In this document: positions 12,568 to 23,639 of the stretch, one piece after another
Layout: each line of letters opens with the position of its first letter
How positions within the stretch are numbered: position 1 is the first letter of the stretch
Assembly (NCBI GenBank): GCA_019009955.1
Contig: CM032228.1
Span: 252,531,501 to 252,595,500, forward strand
Direction: 5' to 3'
From: Riptortus pedestris
Lineage: Eukaryota > Arthropoda > Insecta > Hemiptera > Alydidae
Length of the DNA: 64,000 nt
The notes under the pieces: model-generated
Database searches by the model: none
What the model saw: the letters and a program-made list of their open reading frames with translations, nothing else
Told to the model about the DNA's origin: nothing
Program-made: the position numbers and the translations under genes

Positions 12568-13092
12568 AATTTCATGCCAATTAAACAAATGTCTTGCTTG
12601 AAACTGGTTAAATTTTTCATTAGAGAGCAAGTTTAAATTTTGATTTCATCCTTCTTCTTCCATTTATAATGTCTAAAACCGTTGGGGTTACTAATGTGCC
12701 GAGTTCAAATGAAATACTGAATAAAAAGTGTCAAAAAGAACTTCTTAATTTGACTAAGCCATGCTGGGAATATAAACAAAACAAAACAGGTAACATCTTG
12801 TAACAAAGAAGAACGGTATAACCGAATTCCAAAGAGATTAATTCTAGTCAACACAAATTCGTTATTCCCAATAAAATACTTATAATGGATAATGGTCTAG
12901 TACCAAACAAGCACCATCCTCAAAATGTCAAAATTAATCCTTTGCTTCCAACTAACTCGATTGATTTAGCGCCTAATTGCATATTGAAAATCAAATAAAA
13001 AAAAGCTGAGAAATCTTTCTACCCAATAAAAAAGATCAAACTGGACAAATCAAGATATAATATGAAAAGTATTCCTTCAATCCAACTGTTTT
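12568..13092. other. 5' flank of the helicase ORF, no feature seen
   Basis: AT-rich sequence between the helicase start and the first HINE element. It should hold the promoter or an upstream exon of the helicase, but I cannot identify a TATA box, initiator or splice acceptor with confidence. There is no AG acceptor between the upstream in-frame stop and the extended frame. Confidence 0.4.
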
Positions 13093-13214
13093 AGCAGATT
13101 TCCCTTAAGGGAAACCAGCTATTGAGGTTGTACTCATGACGGAATTTTCGAAATTTTTCTTCAAATGTCCATCGATCCTACCCAGGAGATGACGAAAATG
13201 ATGTCCGTTCAAAA

Positions 13215-13285
<71 letters not shown>

Positions 13286-16076
13286 CTAGCTAAGGTACCC
13301 GGCGAATGCCCGGGAAATCATTGCTGACTGACTAATGATTGTATTTTTATAGTAAGACTTCAATGTGTACAATTGCACTTCCCTCCACGATGTATTGTTT
13401 TTTCAAAACAGCCAATCCTAAAGTGTAACTTTCAGGGTTAATAGAATAGAAATTTTAGTTTTGAAGAATATTTGAAAATGGGTTCCTAATTTATCCCTCA
13501 CAACTTTTTGACTCACGGTTTTGGAATAATTCAAACCATAATCATGGGTAGCAGTTATCACAATTAATCGTCATCTATAATGAACATATTTTCCTGCCAA
13601 AAATCAAACCAAGCACATAATAGTTATTAGCATAGTTTTTTATACATAAGATTATATTCGCATTAGTAAGCCTCAGTGGAAACCACTTCCCCGTCGTGGC
13701 AGTAATTCCACAGGAAATAACTAAACTCAATTACCTCCCGTCCATTTCCGCTCTCGCAGGAGCGTTATCATCGTTGTTTTCCTTAGAATATTGATTCAGG
13801 ATATTATTTTAATAATTTATCTCCCTGATGGAACTAAATAATAGATCCCTAAACATAATTTCATTTATGTTCAAAAAGCTAGATGAGGGGAAGAGAGCCC
13901 CCCTGCAACCTAGTAATACTTTAAACATTCATATCGAGTATATATTAAATACCAGAAATGCTCTTATAGTTTATATTCTATTAGAAATAAATAAAAAAGT
14001 TATAGGGAAAATAAATAAATAAATGAGAGGCGACGGAGATTTATAAGCTCACTAACCCGAATCATACTTGCAACTATCATATAAGACTAAAACATAACAT
14101 CTTTTGTCATAATATCCATTTATTAAAAACACTTAAATAAGCACTAATAAAATTAATGACTCCCGCAATGGATTTAGCTTATATGCCGTGTTAACTTCAT
14201 TTACGACAAAAGTGAATACAACAAAAGATACTTTAAATAACAAAAGTAAACAACTTTTGCTATATGCACGTTAGCCAAAAAAAAATAGAAAATGAAAATT
14301 GCGAATTTTTATCTCAGGCCTGTCTTATAACCCCCACTCCCGTTTGAACCTAAACATTTTAATATAGCTTATAATCATGGAAGAATTAATGCTAATTCGC
14401 ATACCAAGTTTTGTTAAATTCGGTTCAATCGTTTGAGCTCAACAAAATTGTTGGCTTCACGCTTTAGATTTTAACTCATACCTCGTTTATGTTATACAGC
14501 AAAAGTGAACATAATCAAAGTTACTTAAAATAACAAAATAAACAACTTTTGTCATGTGCATATTTGTAGAAAAAGAAATATTGCTATTTTTAATTTCAGG
14601 CCTCCCTTATAGCCCCCACTCCTGCCCGTCCCTAGAAATATTGGTGTGGATTATGATAATTAAGGCGTCAGAGATAATACACATACCGAGTTTTATTTAG
14701 TTCGGTGGACTCTTTTGTGCCAAATAATATACTTGACACCCGCTATAATTTTTAGCGTATAACGCCTTTATAATTCCGTATTCGACGATAGTGTATATAA
14801 CAAAAGTTTCTCTAAATAACAAAATAAACAACTTTTCTTATGTGAATATTTGCCGAAACACCAATAGGAACGGAATATCACTATTTTTAATTTCAGGCGT
14901 CCCTTATAACCCCCACTCCTGCCCGTCCCTAGAAATGTTTGTATGGCTTATTATAAGGAAGGCGTTAGTGCCAATACAAATACCGAGTTTTTATTTAGTT
15001 CGGTTGAGTCTGTGTGCCAAATAAAATTGTTGACTCCCGCTATAATTTTTAGCGTATAACGCCTTTTTATAGTTCGGTATAACGAAAAAAAAGTGTATAT
15101 AACAAAAGTTATTCTAAATAACAAAATAAACAACTTTTGTTATATGCATATTTGCCAAAAAAACAATAGGAAACGAAATATCGCTATTTTTAATTTCAGG
15201 CCACTCTTATAACCACCACTCCTGTTCGTCTCAGAGAATATTAATATAGCCTAAAGTCTAAGTTGGGTTAGTAGTAATACACATACCAAGTTTCATAAAA
15301 TTCGGTTCAAGCCGTTTATGCGTGAAAAGGTAACAAACAAACAAACAAATAAACAAACAAACAAACAAACAAACAAACAAACAAACAGACACCAAAAAAA
15401 CAAAATGCAGTTATGGTGTCTATGACATGTGAAACGAAAAGTTATCGTGAAATTTCGTGAAAAAAATCAATGTACAGACAGAGGTTACAATTTTATATAT
15501 ATATAGATATATTTGTCTGTTACCGCTCTAGCGGTCGCAATTTTTGTTTGATCGTTACCAAACTCGATATGTAGTCGTTTTATGTCGTTAAGAAAGATCA
15601 AGTTCGTTAACGGCTGAAATCGGACCAGTGGGAGGGGGGGGGGTTTAGAGGGGAGGATTTTCGAAAATTCGAAATATCTCCGTTACTATACGTCGGACCA
15701 AAAAATTGTACACAATCAATCATATTGCAAATTAAATTTACTATAAATATTGTAATATACATTTATTCTCTATCTCGAATATTAACCGAGATATTTGCAT
15801 TTGTATTCTGCGTGTGGTCACCAGTAGGCTATGTTCGGACTTTCCGCCGAGAGCTCTGGCGGCCCTTTCCATAACTATTCGTCCCTCGTGAATAGGTTTA
15901 GAGGTTAGGTTAACTGTTTTTTGGGGCTAGAAACTACTGGGTTATTACGTCCTAAATAATGTTTTAGGTTTAGAGGTTTCTTACTACTACAGTTGTTATT
16001 AGGCAGATTTCTCTATTGTAAAACTTCACGTGGGAAATCTGCTTAGTTTACGCAGCGCCTGCGTGACGGACTTTTT
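13093..16076 (+). mobile_element. Helentron-like HINE element split by a nested Helitron
   Basis: The left module (13093-13218) begins 'agcagatttcccttaaggg' and ends at 'gtccgttcaaaactg'. A (TA)n tract follows. The right module (15508-16076) begins 'tttgtctgttaccgctctag' and ends 'cctgcgtgacggac' beside a T-run. Uninterrupted copies of the same family at 17324 and 19108 show the two modules joined through (TA)n, so the 2.2-kb Helitron at 13286-15507 is a later insertion into this tract. Subterminal inverted repeats, a 3' hairpin, a microsatellite core and T-rich flanks match Helentron-associated elements of the DINE-1 type. No coding capacity. Confidence 0.8.
13286..15507 (-). mobile_element. 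non-autonomous Helitron, 2.2 kb, full length
   Basis: Read on the minus strand it starts with TC followed by an AT run and 'aaaattgtaacctctgtctg'. It ends with a short GC hairpin ('cccgggcattcgccgggtac') and then CTAG abutting a T. This is the Helitron arrangement: 5' TC, 3' hairpin, CTRR end, insertion between A and T. The interior has four diverged subrepeats of about 240 bp carrying 'ataacaaaagtt' and 'ctcctg' motifs, plus a CAAA-rich tract at about 15335-15390. No Rep/helicase coding was found. Two further near-full copies lie at 20195-22313 and 45433-47635. Confidence 0.85.
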
Positions 16077-16378
16077 AAATTTGTAGAAAAATCTTTTGAA
16101 GATAATTTTCACAACCAACACTAGAGAAAAGGAGATGACGATTTTTAAAATAATGATAACATTAAACGTTCAAAAATGCAAAAATAAAAGAACATAATTT
16201 TAATAGAAATAGAAAACGCGTTGACGATACCGACTGTGGCATTATTACAAATCTTAAGAAAATAAAATTAATTCAAACAAAAATTAATCATTTCTATAAA
16301 AATAAAATAGCGGCCATGGAAAATATAAATATAAACAATACAAATAAAACTAATAATATACTAATTTTACAAATAAAA
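16077..16378. other. AT-rich spacer between inverted HINE copies
   Basis: About 300 bp of A-rich DNA with no open frame, lying between two tail-to-tail HINE copies. Nothing else recognised. Confidence 0.5.
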
Positions 16379-16833
16379 AGTCCGTCACGCAGGAGCTGCG
16401 TAAACTAAGCAGATTTCCCACGTGAAGTTTTACAATAGAGAAATCTGCCTAGTAATAACCTATTCTCACGAGGACGAATAGTTAGTGAAACGGCCACACT
16501 AGCGCTAGTGCGCTCGGCGGAAACTCCGAACATAGCCGACCACACTCGCAATACAAATCCAAATATCTCGGTTAATATTAAAGATACAGAATAAATGTAT
16601 AGAACAATATTTATAGTAAATTTAATTTGCAATAAGATTGGTTCTATACAATTTTTTGATCCGACGTATAGTAACGGAGATATTTCGAATTTTCGAAAAT
16701 CCCCCCCTCTAAACCCCCCCCCTTCACTGGTCCGATTTTAGCCATTAACGAACTTTCTTTTTACATAAAACGACTAAAATCCGAGTTTGGTAACGATCAA
16801 ACAAAAATTGCGACCGCTAGAACGTTAACAGAC

Positions 16834-16873
<40 letters not shown>

Positions 16874-16996
16874 ATTTTGAACGGACCTCGTTTTCGTCAT
16901 CTCCTAGGTAGGATCGATGGACATTTGAAGAAATTTTTCGAAACTCGCGTCATGAGTACGACCTCAATAGCTGGTTTCCCTTAAGGGAAATCTGCT
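16379..16996 (-). mobile_element. HINE element, complete
   Basis: It reads in reverse from 'gtccgtcacgcagg' (3' end) to 'gggaaatctgct' (5' end), with an internal (TA)n at about 16835-16873. It contains both the 3' hairpin (ACGCAG...CTGCGT) and the 5' palindrome TTTCCCTTAAGGGAAA. Non-coding. It is the mirror image of the right module at 15508-16076. Confidence 0.85.
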
Positions 16997-17009
16997 AAAA
17001 CAGTGGGAG

Positions 17010-17320
17010 TATACTGAAAGAAAAATGAACTGTACATTGAATTACAACCTCACAGTAGCCAAGAAGATTACAGCGATATGTAAAGATATTGGACAAATCA
17101 CTTAGAAATATCCAAACCGAGTAAATGATAGCTTTAGCCATATAATAGAAGCTTTAGCCATATAATAGATAAATTAAAATCAATAGATACCAAATATAAT
17201 ATATACAAAATAAACTGTAGGGATTGCAATAAAAGTTATATATGGCTTCTCCTGATGAGGCGTCAGATAGACGCGAAACTAGTTGAGAAATAAAAATGAC
17301 TTGAATAATCGTTTAATTTT
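17010..17320 (+). pseudogene. Penelope-like element remnant (GIY-YIG start and 3' end)
   Basis: The frame at 17201-17242 reads IYKINCRDCNKSYI. This matches the opening of the GIY-YIG endonuclease domain of Penelope-like retroelements (IYK-x-C-xx-C-xxx-YI). The domain is then cut off and followed at once by the element's 3' region with a hammerhead-like core (17252-17279). The reverse transcriptase is missing, and the segment upstream of the domain (from about 17040) is AT-rich and broken. The remnant is an internally deleted relic squeezed between two HINE copies. A chance match is unlikely because the cysteine spacing and the ribozyme-like core occur together. Confidence 0.65.
17252..17279 (+). 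ncRNA. hammerhead-ribozyme-like core
   Basis: It has CTGATGA, then a hairpin with stem CGTC/GACG (extendable by G-C) and loop AGATA, then GAAAC. This is the order and wording of the hammerhead catalytic core (box CUGANGA, stem II, box GAAA). One extra G sits next to stem II. I cannot pair stems I and III or point to an NUH cleavage site, so self-cleavage is doubtful. Hammerhead motifs are known in Penelope-like elements, which fits the endonuclease remnant just upstream. Confidence 0.5.
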
Positions 17321-17323
17321 TTT

Positions 17324-17446
17324 AGCAGATTTCCCGTAAGGGAAATCAGCTATTGAGGTTGTACTCATGACGCGATTTTCGAAATTTTTCTTCAAATGTC
17401 CATCGATCCTACCCAGGAGATGACGAAAATGAGGTCCGTTCAAAAC

Positions 17447-17521
<75 letters not shown>

Positions 17522-18000
17522 CTGTTACCGCTCTAGCGGTCGCAAATTTTGCCTTATCGTTACCAAACTTGATATATAATCGTTTTATACAAAAAGAAAG
17601 ATTAAGTTCGTTAATGGCTGAAATCGGACCAGGGGGAGGGGCGGTTTAGAGGGGGAGAATTTCGAAAATTCTTAATATATCCGTTATTATCCGTCGGATC
17701 GAAAAATTGTATAGAACCAATCTTATTGCAAATGTAATGTTCTATAAATGTTAATATGTACATTTTTTCACTATCTTGATTATTTACTGAGATATTTGCA
17801 TTTTTTAGTTTTCGGTCTTCAGTAAAGCCCCACTCCTACTCATCTCATATTTTCAATATTCTATTATGTTATGAAGGACTTTATTTGAAGCTTAAATACC
17901 AAATATTGTTCTCATTGAACTTTTAAGTTTTGAGATAAATGCAAATACGTGGCGCACGTGGGAAATCTGCTTAGTTAACGCAGCCCCAGCGTGACGGACT
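17324..18000 (+). mobile_element. HINE element, complete
   Basis: It starts 'agcagatttcccgtaaggga', has an internal (TG)n(TA)n at about 17447-17516, and ends 'cagcgtgacggac' beside a T-run. The right half (about 17700-17940) is a diverged subfamily version, close to the fragment at 38035-38480. Non-coding. Confidence 0.85.
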
Positions 18001-18455
18001 TTTTTTTCTTTTTGGGCCAAGGCAAGCAGACAACACGGCAATAAGAAGAGCACCAAAACTGTTCGCACTCTCCTAAAGCTAGCTACTCAGTGTGCCCCCA
18101 TATCCAGTAGCGGATTGTCATCAGTGCTCTTGTCTTTGCCCCCGCTCGCTCATTCTCTTAGCAGCTTACTCGTTACATCTATATTAAAATATCTATAATA
18201 GAAACATCTGTATCTAAAACATAAAATATGTCACTTCCCGACCACTATATCTCATTTAATACCAAAAAAATAAATTCCGCTATATCCCAGAAAATTGCAA
18301 ACTCTTTATCTCTATGTTTAAACCAAAATTATTTTAAATTTCAAAAGAATTTTTATACATTATCGATGGGTTTGGCAAAGGGTTCTACGATATTGCCCTC
18401 ATCGTCTTCATATTCGTTTTGAAAGCAGGGGTATGAAGTCAATGACCATTTAGCC
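18001..18455. other. unassigned sequence upstream of the Harbinger fragment
   Basis: No gene recognised. It may include the 5' end of the PIF/Harbinger element that follows, but I could not find a terminal inverted repeat partner, because the right end of that element is not in evidence. Confidence 0.35.
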
Positions 18456-18803
18456 CTTGGATCTTCTAACGTCGAAGACAAATATTAATATTAAAGGTGT
18501 TGGATGGCCGCTGAGGTTACACCAGCTAGGGAGACCGGCCAGGGCTGCTCCTAAAGCTAAGTGTCGACTTGAGACAAAATCTCGAGAGAAAGTTTCTAGA
18601 TTGGTCTCAGGTTCTTGTCCATTTGAGATCTCTTGCATTCTCGAGACCGGTGCAGGAGATTCGACGGAGACTTTAGCCTCGAGACCAAGACATTTGCGTG
18701 TCGGTTAGACCACACATCTTGCAGTATTCTCTGTGACACCAAGATAGAGAGTTATATTGCAGCTTGATTGTTTGTGGTCATATAAGCTTTTTTATTTTGC
18801 AAA

Positions 18804-19109
18804 ATGGATTCGCGTCAGGACCTAGCTTTTTTAATTGAATATAAGATTGTACAAAAAGGGAAAATTAAAGAAATAAAGTGCTGTGTAAGGAAATGGGTGG
18901 ATCGTCGAATTGATTTGGGAGCCGGTTCAACTTTCATTAATGAGTTACGGTTGGAGGATGCACATCAGTTTCAAAATTGTATTCGGATGTCTTCAGTGCA
19001 ATTCGAACAACTATTAGATTTAGTAAAACATCAGATTATCAAGAAAGATACAAAATTGCGTTATGCAATTCCTTTTCATGACAGATTAATGGCCACCCTT
19101 CGTTTTTAG
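18804..19109 (+). pseudogene. PIF/Harbinger transposase, N-terminal fragment
   Basis: The first 101 codons resemble the start of Harbinger (HARBI1-type) DDE transposases: an RKWVDRR-type opening, then 'ELRLEDAHQFQNCIRM', 'FEQLLDLV' and 'RLMATLRF'. All are in the usual order, with a plausible ATG start at 18804. The frame is cut at 19107, where a HINE element begins. The stop codon is formed by the last T of the transposon and the AG that opens HINE. Sequence after the HINE does not resume the transposase, so the catalytic DDE domain is absent. No Myb-like partner gene was seen. Confidence 0.75.
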
Positions 19110-19245
19110 CAGATTTCCCTCAAGGGAAATCAGCTATTGAGGTTGTACTCATGACGTGATTTTCGAAATTTTTCTTCAAATGTCCATCGATCCTACCCAG
19201 GAGATGACGAAAATGAGGTCCGTTCAAAACTGAATATATATATAT

Positions 19246-19309
<64 letters not shown>

Positions 19310-19801
19310 CTGTTACCGCTCTAGCGGTCGCAATTATTGTTTAATCGTTACCAAACTCGATATTTAGTCGTTTTATGTAAAAAGAAAGATCAAGTTCGTT
19401 AACGGCTGAAATCGGACCAGTGGGAGGGGGGGTTTAGAGGGGAGGATTTTCGAAAATTCGAAATATCTCCGTTACTATACGTCGGATCGAAAAATATTAC
19501 AAAATCAATCTTATTGCAAATTACATTTACTATAAATATTATTCTATACATTTATTCTGTATCTTGAATATTAACTGAGATATTTACATTTGTATTCTGC
19601 ATGTGCTCGGCAGCAGTGGCTATGTTCGGACTTTCCGCCGTGAGCTCTGGCGGACGTTTTTGTAACTATTCGTCCTTCGTGAATAGGTTTAGAGGTTTCT
19701 AAGAGGTTTCTGTACTACTACAGCTGTTATTAGGCAGATTTCTCTATTGTAAAACTTCACGTGGAAATCTGCTTAGTTTACGCAGCCCCTGCGTGACGGA
19801 C
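19108..19801 (+). mobile_element. HINE element, complete, inserted in Harbinger
   Basis: It runs from 'agcagatttccctcaaggga' to 'cctgcgtgacggact' with (TA)n and TATC variants at about 19235-19307. T-rich DNA lies on both sides. It is among the best-preserved copies of the family and shows both the left module and the right module with the 3' hairpin. Confidence 0.88.
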
Positions 19802-19854
19802 TTTTTTATTTGCCTATTTGGTTAAAAAAAAAAAAGAACAAATAGCTTTTTATT

Positions 19855-19920
19855 AAAGTCCACTTTGTGCTAATAAGGCTAATTGAGACGGGTTATTTAC
19901 AGGTTACTACTACTATACTA
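19855..19920 (-). repeat. SINE tail fragment, reverse orientation
   Basis: It contains 'ggctaattgagacgggttat', the reverse complement of the SINE body seen at 42603-42835, cut off after 'caggttact'. No head. Confidence 0.55.
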
Positions 19921-20067
19921 GGGGAAAGTTAATATTCAAGATAGACAATAAATGCATATAACAATATTTATAATAAATATAAGTTACATTAAGATTGGTT
20001 CCATACCAGTTTCCTATTTATTTCGAATTTTATTCTTTACCCCCACCCCGCAACTTGTCCGATATTA

Positions 20068-20122
20068 GCCACATCAATCCTACCCAGGAGATGACGAAAA
20101 GGAGGTCAGTTCCAAATTATAC

Positions 20123-20194
<72 letters not shown>
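20068..20194 (+). mobile_element. HINE left-module fragment and (TA)n
   Basis: 'tcctacccaggagatgacga' and 'gaggtcagttccaaatt' match the inner part of the HINE left module, followed by about 70 bp of (TA)n. The 5' palindrome is lost. A Helitron begins directly in the (TA)n. Confidence 0.7.
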
Positions 20195-20210
<16 letters not shown>

Positions 20211-22313
20211 TGTAATCTCTGTCTGTACATTGATTTTTTTCGCGAATTTTTACGATAACTTTTTGGTTCACATGTCATAGACACCATAACTGGCTTTTTG
20301 TTTCTTTGGTGTTTGTTTGTTACTTTTTCACGCATTAATGGCTGACCAAATTTTATGAGACTTTTATGTATGTTACTACTAACCCAGCTTAGACTTTAGG
20401 CTATATTAATATTCTCTGAGACGAACAGGAGGAAATAGCGATAGGTATTTCGTTTCCTACTGGTTTTTCGGAAAATATGCTCATAACAAAAGTTGTTTAT
20501 TATGCTATTTGGAGTAACTTTTGTTATATACACTTTTTTCGTATACCGAATTATAAACAAGATATACGCTAAAACATATAGCGGAATGAACAATTTTATT
20601 TGGCACAAAAGACTCAGCCAAACGCAATAAGTCTCGTTATGTGTATTAGCACTATCGCCTTCATCATAATAAGTCATACCAACATTTGTAGGGACGGGGA
20701 GGGGTAGGGGTTGTATGGGAGGCCAGAAATTAAAAAAAGCGATATTTCGTTTCGTATTGATTTTTCCGCAAATATGCACATAACAAAAGTTTTTTATTTT
20801 GTTAGTTAGAGTAACATTTGTAATATTCATTTTTGACTTATAACAAAAGTTGTTTACTTTGTTATTAAAAATAACTTTCGTTATATTCACTTTTGTCGTA
20901 TAACAAAGTATAAACGAGATATACACTAAAAACTAAAGCGGGAGCCAACAAATTTATTTGGCATTAATGATGAGCAGAACTTAACAGAACTCGGTATGTG
21001 AATTAGCATTAATTGTTTCTTGATTATAATCTATATTAATTTTTTTCGGGTCAAACGGGAGTGGGGGTTATAAGGGAGACCTGAAATAAAAATTCGCGTT
21101 TTTCATTTTCTATTTGTTTTTCGGCAAACGTGAACCTAACAAAAGTTGTTTACTTTGTTATTTAGAGCAACTTTTGTTTCATCCACTTTTGTCGTAAAAT
21201 GAAGTAAATACGGGATAACGCTAAACTATAGCTGGAGTCATTAATTAGCATTAAGTTCGATTCTCGCTTGGGCAAAGGAAATTATTTAGTAACGAAAACC
21301 ATTAAATAACATCCTAAAATCCCACCCTGGCTAGAAAAGGGTAAACTTGTAGATAACTCGTCCCAATTAGCCTAAGTTGCAAAAAGTGGACGTTAATAAA
21401 TAGGTAATAATAATAATAATTAATTTTATTAGCATGTATTTAAGTGTTTTTAATAAGTGCATAATGTCACAAATTATGTTATGTTTTAGTCTGATGTGAT
21501 AGTTCAAAGTATGATTCGGATTAGGGTAATATACTATTTTATTTCCAATATCTTGATGTTATTGAAACCAATATGTACTATCATAACAATTAAACGTTAA
21601 TGGTAATGTATTTATAACAAAAGACAATATGCGTTTAAGCTCAATATGATTGTTTAAAGATTACTTAGGTTGCAGGGAAAACTACGATCTCTTCCCCACT
21701 CCTAGATTTTTAAATATAAATGAAATTATATTTAGGGTACCATTATTATTTAATTCCAACAGGTAGATAAATAATTAAAATAATATTCTGAATCAGTAAT
21801 CTAAGGAAAACAATGATGATAACGCTCATGCGAGAGCAGAAATGGACGGGAGGCAAAACAGTTAATTAAGTTTAATTATTTCCTGTGAAATGCTGGTATT
21901 GCTGGAAGTGGTTTCCACTGAGATTTATTATTACAAATATAATCTTACGTACAAAACTATGCTCAAGCTATATGTGCTCAGATTGGGTTTTCACAGGAAA
22001 TATGTTCATTGTAGATAATATTTAATTGTAATGAATGCCACTGATAATGGTTTGAATTATTCAAAAGCGACGAGTCAAAATCGAAGAGGGATAGATAAGG
22101 AACACATTTTCATTTATTCTTAAAAACTAAAATTTCTATTCTATTAGTCGCCAAAAGTTATATTAGTCGCCCAAAAGTTAGGATTGGCTATTTCGGAAAA
22201 ACAATACGTCGTGGATAGAAGTGTAATTGTACACATTGAAGTCTTGCTAGAAAAATACCATCATTAGTCAGTCAACAATGGTTTCCCGGGCATCGCCGGG
22301 TACCTTAGCCTAG
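20195..22313 (+). mobile_element. non-autonomous Helitron, near full length
   Basis: Same family as 13286-15507 in the opposite orientation. The 5' part carries 'gtaatctctgtctgtacatt'. The 3' end has the hairpin 'cccgggcatcgccgggtacc' and finishes at CTAG (22310-22313) before a T. Subrepeats with 'acaaaagttgttta' recur about every 240 bp. A SINE is nested at about 21235-21415. The open frame at 20396-20926 on the minus strand is only a lack of stops in these repeats. Confidence 0.85.
21235..21415 (+). repeat. SINE copy, 5'-truncated, inside a Helitron
   Basis: It starts within the tRNA-like head at the B-box word 'gttcgattctcgc'. It then runs through 'gcaaaggaaattatttagt' and 'ctggctagaaaagg' to a TAA-rich tail. 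It interrupts the Helitron's subrepeat order and is therefore younger than it. Confidence 0.75.
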
Positions 22314-22640
22314 TATATATATAAAATTGTAACCTCTGTCTTTACTTTGATTTTTTTCTCAAAATTTCACGATAACCTTTTTCGTTTTACATGTCATAGA
22401 CACCATAACTGCAATTTGTTTCTTTCGTGTATGTTTGTTTTTTTGTTACCTTTTCACGTACACGGCTGTACAGAATTTTATGAAACTTGGTATGTAGATT
22501 ACTATTAGCCCAACTTAGACTATAGGCTATATTAATTTTCTCTGAGACGAACAGAAATGGGGTTATAAGGGAGGCCTGAAATTAACGTGTGATATTTCAA
22601 ACGTGCTCATAACAGAAGTTACTTTGTTATTTAAAGTGAC
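22314..22640 (+). mobile_element. second Helitron, 5' fragment
   Basis: It begins right after the CTAG end of the previous copy with 'tataaaattgtaacctctgt' and continues through the conserved 'tgtcatagacaccataactg' region. It breaks off after about 330 bp. The two copies are therefore abutted head to tail. Confidence 0.75.
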
Positions 22641-23106
22641 TTTTATTTTATACGTTTTTTTTTGGAAAATAATGTATGAACCAAGTAATTTGCGTAGAAA
22701 TATTTGATAGAAATATTGATTGAGATCCTAAATGAGTGGGCACCACTGAGCCTAGGGTGGTGTGAAGTGGGGGGGGGGGGTTACTTCCTTTGTCCTATCA
22801 GGTCTGTCGCTTCCCTGACAACCTCATGTTGGTCTATGTTTACATGATAATTGATGCTTATTCTTTTAGCAATGTAGTCTTATTCTCAGGAATGTGAATT
22901 TGTTTAATAATCATAAATAAATAATTTAAAAGGATGAACGCTGGGGAGGTGCGCCCAGTTATTTCTGGTATTCATTAACTCTGCTCCGTTAATATATGAT
23001 GTACTTTAATAAACTCGCTATGTACCAATATGAATATACAGTTTACAAAAGAGATTTACAAAAGACTATTTTTAATAGCGGTTATGACGTCCAAAACAGC
23101 TGTTGG
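22641..23106. other. non-coding, nothing recognised
   Basis: Unique-looking AT-rich sequence with one run of 11 G near 22770. No gene motif. Confidence 0.45.
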
Positions 23107-23120
23107 GCTTTGTACCGCAT

Positions 23121-23632
23121 CCCCCCCCCCCCCCCACCCCCCCCCCCCCCCACCCCCCCCCCCCCCCACCCCCCCCCCCCCCCACCCCCCCCCCCCCCCA
23201 CCCCCCCCCCCCCCCACCCCCCCCCCCCCCCACCCCCCCCCCCCCCCACCCCCCCCCCCCCCCACCCCCCCCCCCCCCCACCCCCCCCCCCCCCCACCCC
23301 CCCCCCCCCCCACCCCCCCCCCCCCCCACCCCCCCCCCCCCCCACCCCCCCCCCCCCCCACCCCCCCCCCCCCCCACCCCCCCCCCCCCCCACCCCCCCC
23401 CCCCCCCACCCCCCCCCCCCCCCACCCCCCCCCCCCCCCACCCCCCCCCCCCCCCACCCCCCCCCCCCCCCACCCCCCCCCCCCCCCACCCCCCCCCCCC
23501 CCCACCCCCCCCCCCCCCCACCCCCCCCACCCCCCACCCCCCCCCCCCCCACCCACCTCCCCCCCCCCCCACCCCCCCAGACCCCCCCCCACCCCCCCCC
23601 CCCCAGACCGTCCACCCCCCCCCCCCCCCACC
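23121..23632. repeat. C15A minisatellite (16-bp period)
   Basis: From the first A at 23136 an A falls every 16 bases in an otherwise pure C tract, for about 25 regular copies, to about 23520. It then becomes irregular with T and AG interruptions to 23632. The minus strand is (G15T)n, which is exceptionally G-quadruplex-prone; the plus strand could form i-motifs. Long Pro- and Gly-rich open frames in every phase are artefacts of this composition. Confidence 0.95.
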
Positions 23633-23639
23633 CCACAAA

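Noticed and set aside
13219..13284. (TA)n tracts as independent microsatellite loci
   Set aside because: Most tracts longer than 40 bp are internal to, or at junctions of, HINE and Helitron elements, so they are described with those elements.
18450..18708. Overlapping 62- and 83-codon frames before the Harbinger fragment
   Set aside because: They overlap on opposite strands, lack family similarity, and probably belong to the 5' flank of the transposon.
20396..20926. 176-codon minus-strand frame
   Set aside because: It lies antisense in Helitron subrepeats and repeats the same words at the subrepeat spacing; no protein family resemblance.
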